From an uncultured Erysipelotrichaceae bacterium (GTDB lineage Bacteria > Bacillota_I > Bacilli_A > Erysipelotrichales > Erysipelotrichaceae): DNA of 64,000 bases. The stretch covers positions 1 through 64,000 of the forward strand of contig OMXA01000009.1 in the NCBI GenBank assembly GCA_900314905.1, given 5' to 3'. Positions 60,034-64,000 of the stretch are shown piece after piece. The position numbers and the translations under genes are program-made. Below the pieces are notes generated by a model. It was not told the DNA's origin and made no database searches. It saw only the letters and a list, made by a program, of their open reading frames with translations. The number at the start of each line of letters is the position of its first letter. Positions within the stretch are counted from its first letter, which is position 1.

Positions 60034-61326
60034 TCAGCCTTCCGGATTTCCAGCACCCTGATCCGTACCCGTTCCTTCCTCTGGAACGTCCTGAGTCGGC
60101 TCAGGTACTGCGGTCGGTTCGGCAGCAGGCGCTGGAGAGGGATCAATGACGCACGAAGTCTGGTTTTCCACATGAAAGCCGGGATTGCAGACACAGGCCC
60201 CGGTATTGCTGTCATATACGCCTGCATTGCTGCAATCCGGAGTCGGTACTGCCGTCATAGACGAAGCAGGTGATGGGGTCGGTGATGGAGTCGGGGTCGG
60301 GGCTGGTGCTGCAGTTTCCATAGCAGGCACTGTCTGTTCGCTTTGTTCCGGCGGAGCAGTCCAGTCAGATGCCGGGTCTTCTGAGAAGGTTTCTTCATTC
60401 AGCGGATTGATCTGAATCAGACCATCCGGGACCCCGATCACAGCCGGAATGGAAGCTAACGGCTTCGGCCGATCATCTTCAGTAATCCATGCATGTGTAC
60501 GGAAATAGGAAAATAATGCCTCGAGTCCTTTCGAGGACAGATGCAGGCCATCGGAAACGGTATATCCGTCTTTGGCAAATCCGGTTGAAGAATCCACCAG
60601 GGCCTCTGAAGAATTCACGAACTTCCAGCCGTTTTTCTGACACATTTCTGCGATAGCTTTGTTATACGCATCGATCTGCTTCATCGATACATTCGGATAC
60701 TGATTGACTCTTCCGATCGGCGGAATGGAATTGATGAGAAGATCCGCACTGGGATAGGCATTCTCGATTGCCTTGATCTGAGCCGTATACCTGGTGATGA
60801 AATCTGCAGCATCAGTGCTGGTTCCAGAGAGATTATTGGTTCCGAACGTGATGATCACACGCTCTGGCTGAAGAATCTTCACTGCCTGCGGCATCGTATA
60901 CCTGCCAGTCGAAAAGTCCATGCATGGCAATGTGGAAATCGCGTCGATCCCCATGCCGACGACTCCGATCGTATTATTCAGATTCGTGAAGGTGTTTCCA
61001 TGAGAATCCGGAACTTTCAGAAATCTTGCAGTATTGGAATCCCCGAGAAACAGCGTGCTGTCTAGATAGCTCTTTCCTGCATCTTCGGTTTCCGGAAGAA
61101 CGGTTCCTTCAAACTCGCTCTCCCGGATCGTCTCTGAGGATGGTTGTGAAGAAGATGCCGGCGAGTCAGAAGCGTGCAAAGACTCCTGCACAGTTCTGTG
61201 CCTGAGGTTCCGCACCGAAATGAGAATCAGAAAAATGACTATGATGATAGTCAGAATCGCCAGAATCAATCCGGCTGGTTTCAGCTGATATTTCTTTCCA
61301 TGAACACGGAATTCAATTGGTTTCAT
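60034..61326 (-). CDS. Membrane-anchored SGNH hydrolase with EGF-like tail
   Basis: 430 residues. One N-terminal membrane anchor (about 20-40), a Ser-rich linker, then an SGNH/GDSL hydrolase: LFLGDSNTARF (nucleophile Ser), VGMGID, TFGTNNLSG and DGLHLSSKG (Asp-His). It is followed by a long Pro/Thr/Ala-rich wall-spanning linker and a short Cys-rich, EGF-like segment (CSNAG, GACVCNPGFH, SCV). Extracellular esterase or acetylhydrolase of wall or host glycans is likely. Its ATG overlaps the TetR stop by four bases. Confidence 0.85.
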   Translation of the reverse strand: MKPIEFRVHGKKYQLKPAGLILAILTIIIVIFLILISVRNLRHRTVQESLHASDSPASSSQPSSETIRESEFEGTVLPETEDAGKSYLDSTLFLGDSNTARFLKVPDSHGNTFTNLNNTIGVVGMGIDAISTLPCMDFSTGRYTMPQAVKILQPERVIITFGTNNLSGTSTDAADFITRYTAQIKAIENAYPSADLLINSIPPIGRVNQYPNVSMKQIDAYNKAIAEMCQKNGWKFVNSSEALVDSSTGFAKDGYTVSDGLHLSSKGLEALFSYFRTHAWITEDDRPKPLASIPAVIGVPDGLIQINPLNEETFSEDPASDWTAPPEQSEQTVPAMETAAPAPTPTPSPTPSPASSMTAVPTPDCSNAGVYDSNTGACVCNPGFHVENQTSCVIDPSPAPAAEPTAVPEPTQDVPEEGTGTDQGAGNPEG

Positions 61327-61889
61327 AATCCTTCCATTGAGGAGAATCGTTCCGCCGCATCCCGGAACGCTCCCTGTATCACAAGTTCCATGCGCTCGCC
61401 GAGTTCTGCAGGGTCTTCTTTCATCCCTTTTCCGATCCAGTCGAGCATCAGGCCGACAAACGCATACTTATAGAAATCCGAAATAAAGTCCTGATCTGCT
61501 TCCGAGATCTTCAGACCTGCCGATACTTCTCTGACTACTGCTGCCAGAAGCGCTTTCGTCCTTGCCAGAAGATAGCTGGTAAGCTGTTCCCGGTTGCGGC
61601 TGTGATAGGTACTCATCACAAAGTCCTGATTCTCCATCACATAATGGAAAATGTCCTGCAGCCCATTCTGCCAGGTCGTATAAGTCTTCTGATCACCAAG
61701 AACAGAAGCAGCTTCACTGTCGAAGATATATTCCACCAGATCATTGATATCCCGGAAGTGATAATAGAACGTCTGACGATTGACTCCGCACCGGAGGCAG
61801 AGCTCGCTGACCGTGATCCGATCCAGCGGCATGCGTGATGCCAGTTCCTTCAGCGTATGCGCTAATGCTTTCTTCGTTACATCAGACAT
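61323..61889 (-). CDS. TetR-family transcriptional regulator (DhaS-like)
   Basis: 188 residues. N-terminal helix-turn-helix (RITVSELCLRCGVNRQTFYYHF, split at CGV; about 22-46), then the DhaS-type C-terminal domain. The start at 61889 has GAGG eight bases upstream. The four copies of CCGGTTT(C/A)C in its upstream region, one touching the start, suggest autoregulation. It overlaps the SGNH hydrolase gene, its likely target. Confidence 0.85.
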   Translation of the reverse strand: MSDVTKKALAHTLKELASRMPLDRITVSELCLRCGVNRQTFYYHFRDINDLVEYIFDSEAASVLGDQKTYTTWQNGLQDIFHYVMENQDFVMSTYHSRNREQLTSYLLARTKALLAAVVREVSAGLKISEADQDFISDFYKYAFVGLMLDWIGKGMKEDPAELGERMELVIQGAFRDAAERFSSMEGL

Positions 61890-61890
61890 T

Positions 61891-61967
61891 CCGGTTTCCT
61901 CTTGCATTCCTATTTTACCGGTTTCCGGAAGATTAGGAAACCGAAGCAGGAGAGTAATCCGGTTTAC
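61891..61967. promoter_or_regulatory. Candidate TetR operator array
   Basis: CCGGTTTCC at 61891-61899 and 61918-61926, GGAAACCG at 61936-61943 (inverted, nine bases after the second), and CCGGTTTAC at 61959-61967. The second and third form a perfect CGGTTTCC-N9-GGAAACCG inverted repeat in the divergent region between the TetR gene and the Sel1 gene. Confidence 0.6.
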
Positions 61968-62033
61968 TTTCCTGACCAACATGAATATGATATTGAACAA
62001 GGACGGACGTCCGGAATCAGATGGGGTACAGCA

Positions 62034-62657
62034 ATGGCAGCAGAAAACACAGAAGAACAGAATAACCGGAGCGACGAAGCGCTTGCCACAATCGGGGAAG
62101 CATATTACCGCGGTCTCGGGGTGAAAGTGAATTACAATGAGGCGTTCCGCTACTATAAGAAAGCGGCAGAAATGGGAAACATTCCTGCCCTTCGCCGGAT
62201 GGGTTCGTGCTATGAGCTCGGCCGCGGCGTGAAGAAGAACCTGGCAGAAGCACTCTCCTGCTATGAAGATGCCAGTGCCAAGGGCGATGTCACTGCCACA
62301 TTCAAGGTCGGCGACTTCTACTGGAATGGCGTCCGGCACCTTCTTCAGAAAGATGTGCAGAAAGCTGCTGACTACTATAATGAAGCCTTCCAGCTTCTGC
62401 AGGAAGCCAATGATGTCTGGAACGCACCGGATGTCTATCTGCGGATCGCAGACTGTCTCTACCATGGCATCGGCACAGATGTGGATTACCGGAACGCTTA
62501 TGATTTCTACTGTTCTGCCGCCGATGGATTCATGGATCGGATGGATGCCGGCGACATGGAGTGCGAAGACCTCCTGGACCGGGCAGAAAAAGGCGAAGAA
62601 CTCTGCCGTAAGAAACTGGGGCTGAAAGAGGACGGTCCTGGAAATATTCAGGCCTGA
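62034..62657 (+). CDS. Sel1-like repeat protein
   Basis: 207 residues built of TPR-like Sel1 repeats (GEAYYRGLGVKVNYNEAFRYYKKAAEMGN, GSCYELGRGVKKNLAEALSCYEDASAKGD, IADCLYHGIGTDVDYRNAYDFYCSAADG; each read as separate repeats of about 36). Such proteins are scaffolds for protein contacts. No signal peptide. Start after GGGG. Divergent from the TetR gene, so it may share that regulator. Confidence 0.8.
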   Translation: MAAENTEEQNNRSDEALATIGEAYYRGLGVKVNYNEAFRYYKKAAEMGNIPALRRMGSCYELGRGVKKNLAEALSCYEDASAKGDVTATFKVGDFYWNGVRHLLQKDVQKAADYYNEAFQLLQEANDVWNAPDVYLRIADCLYHGIGTDVDYRNAYDFYCSAADGFMDRMDAGDMECEDLLDRAEKGEELCRKKLGLKEDGPGNIQA

Positions 62658-62661
62658 ACTG

Positions 62662-62692
62662 CATGCCGTACAAGAAGGTACGGCATTTTCTT
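62662..62692 (+). terminator. Terminator of the Sel1 gene
   Basis: ATGCCGTAC / GTACGGCAT stem followed by TTTTCTTTC. Confidence 0.8.
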
Positions 62693-62732
62693 TCTGCAGT
62701 CACAAGGAGTTCCAGAATGGTGCCATGGAAAG

Positions 62733-62760
62733 AAAAAAGCCTATCTTGATAGGCTTTTTC
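62733..62760. terminator. Terminator of tRNA-Ser
   Basis: AAAGCCTATC / GATAGGCTTT stem with T-runs on both strands, seven bases past the encoded CCA end of the tRNA. Confidence 0.8.
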
Positions 62761-62766
62761 TAACTA

Positions 62767-62857
62767 TGGCGCAGGAACAGGGATTTGAACCCTGGCACCC
62801 TGTTACAGGTCTACAAGCTTTCCAAGCCTGCCCCTTCAACCACTTGGGTATTCCTGC
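62767..62857 (-). tRNA. tRNA-Ser (GGA anticodon)
   Basis: 91 bases on the minus strand including an encoded CCA. Acceptor GCAGGAA pairs with TTCCTGC; anticodon loop CTTGGAAAG gives GGA; a long variable arm and a T-arm with GGTTCAAATC are typical of class II serine tRNAs. Promoter TTGTGC-17-TATACT at 62891-62919. Confidence 0.93.
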
Positions 62858-63201
62858 AATGGTCTCATGCTCCTTATCAGGCGCTAAGTTAGTATACCGC
62901 AAACCCCCTCAAAGCACAACCGCAAATTTCAGGCCTTTCAGGAAGCTGTTATCCACGCACAAGGAAGGTTTCAGAGGATCAGAGACCATTCCGTCTGCCG
63001 CACCGGTTTCTGCCAGTTTTCAGCATTTTTTTCCTGGAAGGATACAGAAGCAATCTGCTTCCCACCTTTCACTTCTGCAGGAAATACTCCATTCTTCCAT
63101 CACGAAGTCCTGCCTGTAATGCTCACTTTCGCTTTTTCATCGGATGCAGCCTTGAACTTCATGGATTTGGTGCCGCCTCAATTCTGCACTTTCTCTCCGG
63201 A
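62858..63201. other. 344-bp region without a recognised gene
   Basis: It holds the tRNA-Ser promoter (62891-62919, minus strand) and a coding-like remnant on the minus strand. In frame with and beyond the stop of the next gene, 63187-63100 reads (with one more stop) GGTKSMKFKAASDEKAKV and ends at a third stop. Nothing else was seen. Confidence 0.4.
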
Positions 63202-64000
63202 TCATTCCAGGCTCATGATATTCCGGACTCCGGATTCTTCTTCGCTGTAGGAACAGGAGATCGAGTCGCCGGTTTTCAGAAATGCGGCTTTCGCAGCATT
63301 CTCCTCTGAGAGATCCAGCCGGTAGACTGCAGATCCATCGCTGAGAAACAGCACGGTATTGCCGCTGAGCTCAACCTGGTTCAGATCTCTGATGACAAAA
63401 GAAACTGTTTTCAGCACCTCTGAAGATGCTCCCCCGACCTGCTTCAGAAGCTGTGCAATGGCACTGCCTGGTTCTTTCTCAGCCTTTGCAGTATAGACCT
63501 GCTGATAATCCTGGGCATCCACCATCGCATACATCTTGATCAGACCTGCGCTGTCTTTCAGAGAAAGCAGATATACTGGTTTCCCGCCAGCATTGATCAG
63601 CGTGGGGAATGTTGCAGTATATCCATAATTCAGAACTTCTCCTTCTGCACTGGCCATGACCGCTGTTTCCGTCGCACAGCTGACGGAGGTATACTGCGCT
63701 TCATGCGTTCTGAGGTCTACCAGCATGAAGCCGAGATTGGATTCATCGCTTGCGGCACTGGTCATGCCAGTATAGAGCCAGATATCTCCGTCTTTCGAGA
63801 TGTAGTTATAGCCCTCTGAAGTCTGAATGACTCCTTCCTGTCCGAACAGAGAATTCCAGAATCCTTTCTGATATTTCCCATAATCATTCAGTTCTTCATT
63901 GATCAGCGATTCCGGGAATACCCGGTCTACCCAGGAGGGAACCTCGGAAAGAGAATAGCGCTCTGAGCTCCCATCAGTCGGATCGTACAGGATCACTCCC
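63202..64000 (-). CDS. C-terminal part of a large conserved envelope-associated protein (5' end outside window)
   Basis: At least 265 residues, open to the window edge. No catalytic motif. It contains PSWVDRVFPESLINEELNDYG, KGFWNSLFGQEG, YTGMTSAASDESNLGFML, a SLKDSAGLIKMYAMVDAQDYQQV block and a C-terminal small beta domain (NTVLFLSDGSAVYRLDLS). I recall these blocks from large membrane proteins of unknown function widespread in Bacillota; the membrane part would be upstream. Function unknown. Confidence 0.55.
   Translation of the reverse strand, partial: GVILYDPTDGSSERYSLSEVPSWVDRVFPESLINEELNDYGKYQKGFWNSLFGQEGVIQTSEGYNYISKDGDIWLYTGMTSAASDESNLGFMLVDLRTHEAQYTSVSCATETAVMASAEGEVLNYGYTATFPTLINAGGKPVYLLSLKDSAGLIKMYAMVDAQDYQQVYTAKAEKEPGSAIAQLLKQVGGASSEVLKTVSFVIRDLNQVELSGNTVLFLSDGSAVYRLDLSEENAAKAAFLKTGDSISCSYSEEESGVRNIMSLE

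Noticed and set aside
62767..62857. tRNA-Ser as an attachment site of a mobile element
   Set aside because: No integrase or repeat of the tRNA 3' end lies nearby within the window.
62766..63119. Open frame of 117 codons on the plus strand
   Set aside because: Runs through the tRNA-Ser gene and has no ribosome site.

Overview
The window looks like a chromosomal segment of a low- to mid-GC Bacillota gut or oral anaerobe, probably of the Erysipelotrichia type (inferred). The support is the gene content: an ECF folate transporter subunit, PlsY, a PcsB-like CHAP hydrolase, HflX, an M18 peptidase, a GlpA-like two-flavoprotein + DUF1667 operon, strong GGAGG ribosome sites, and no respiratory-chain genes. 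The host DNA is roughly half GC. One block (about 29.2-33.0 kb) is clearly richer in AT and was acquired.

Layout. 1-3 kb: folT (cut by the window edge), a CapA-fold protein with degenerate metal motifs, and an aminotransferase. 3-6.6 kb: a flavoprotein pair (phytoene-desaturase-like oxidoreductase plus a ferredoxin-reductase-like partner) divergent from a GntR/FCD regulator, with a 15-bp palindrome between them. 6.6-10.9 kb: HD hydrolase, zinc phospholipase C-like protein, a HipA-fold kinase-like protein, a pyrophosphatase-like protein and an FMN alpha-hydroxyacid oxidase-like enzyme. 11-15.3 kb: the phosphate regulon pstSCAB-phoU behind PhoP-like tandem boxes. 15.3-24.3 kb: DEDDh exonuclease, a Zn-type ArsR, tgt, CHAP hydrolase, ABC exporter, a second HipA-like protein, plsY and an esterase.

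24.5-25.9 kb is an IS200/IS605-type element carrying only tnpB. It sits exactly at the -10 box of cls. 27.94-35.29 kb is a decayed integrative conjugative element bounded by an 11-bp direct repeat. It has a tyrosine integrase broken by an in-frame amber codon and lacking its first residues, a VirD4 remnant with a frameshift and a lost 5' half, a Maff2 protein, a small membrane protein and a Cys-rich protein. It also holds one intact foreign gene, a 1240-residue protein that resembles a STAND-type ATPase fold without a P-loop followed by a long helical region. That is the best candidate here for an undescribed (perhaps anti-phage) system.

35.4-42.7 kb: a tightly packed seven-gene minus-strand run (Gfo/Idh oxidoreductase, amidohydrolase, GNAT, hflX, M18, LURP-like, M20). 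42.7-46.1 kb: a VTC / DUF4956 / DUF4353-type lipoprotein cassette. 46.3-56.8 kb: CPA-type antiporter, a GNAT-pyrophosphatase fusion, SseB, MBL hydrolase, rhomboid, GH13, GH5, patatin, TVP38 protein and an HtrA protease with a zinc ribbon. 56.8-64 kb: the flavoprotein operon, an SGNH hydrolase overlapping its TetR gene, a Sel1-repeat protein, tRNA-Ser(GGA), and the 3' end of a large surface protein.

A theme that crosses regions: six unrelated genes have a recognisable -10 box so close to the start codon that the predicted mRNA has a 0-5 nt leader. This suggests a leaderless class of transcripts beside the normal Shine-Dalgarno genes.
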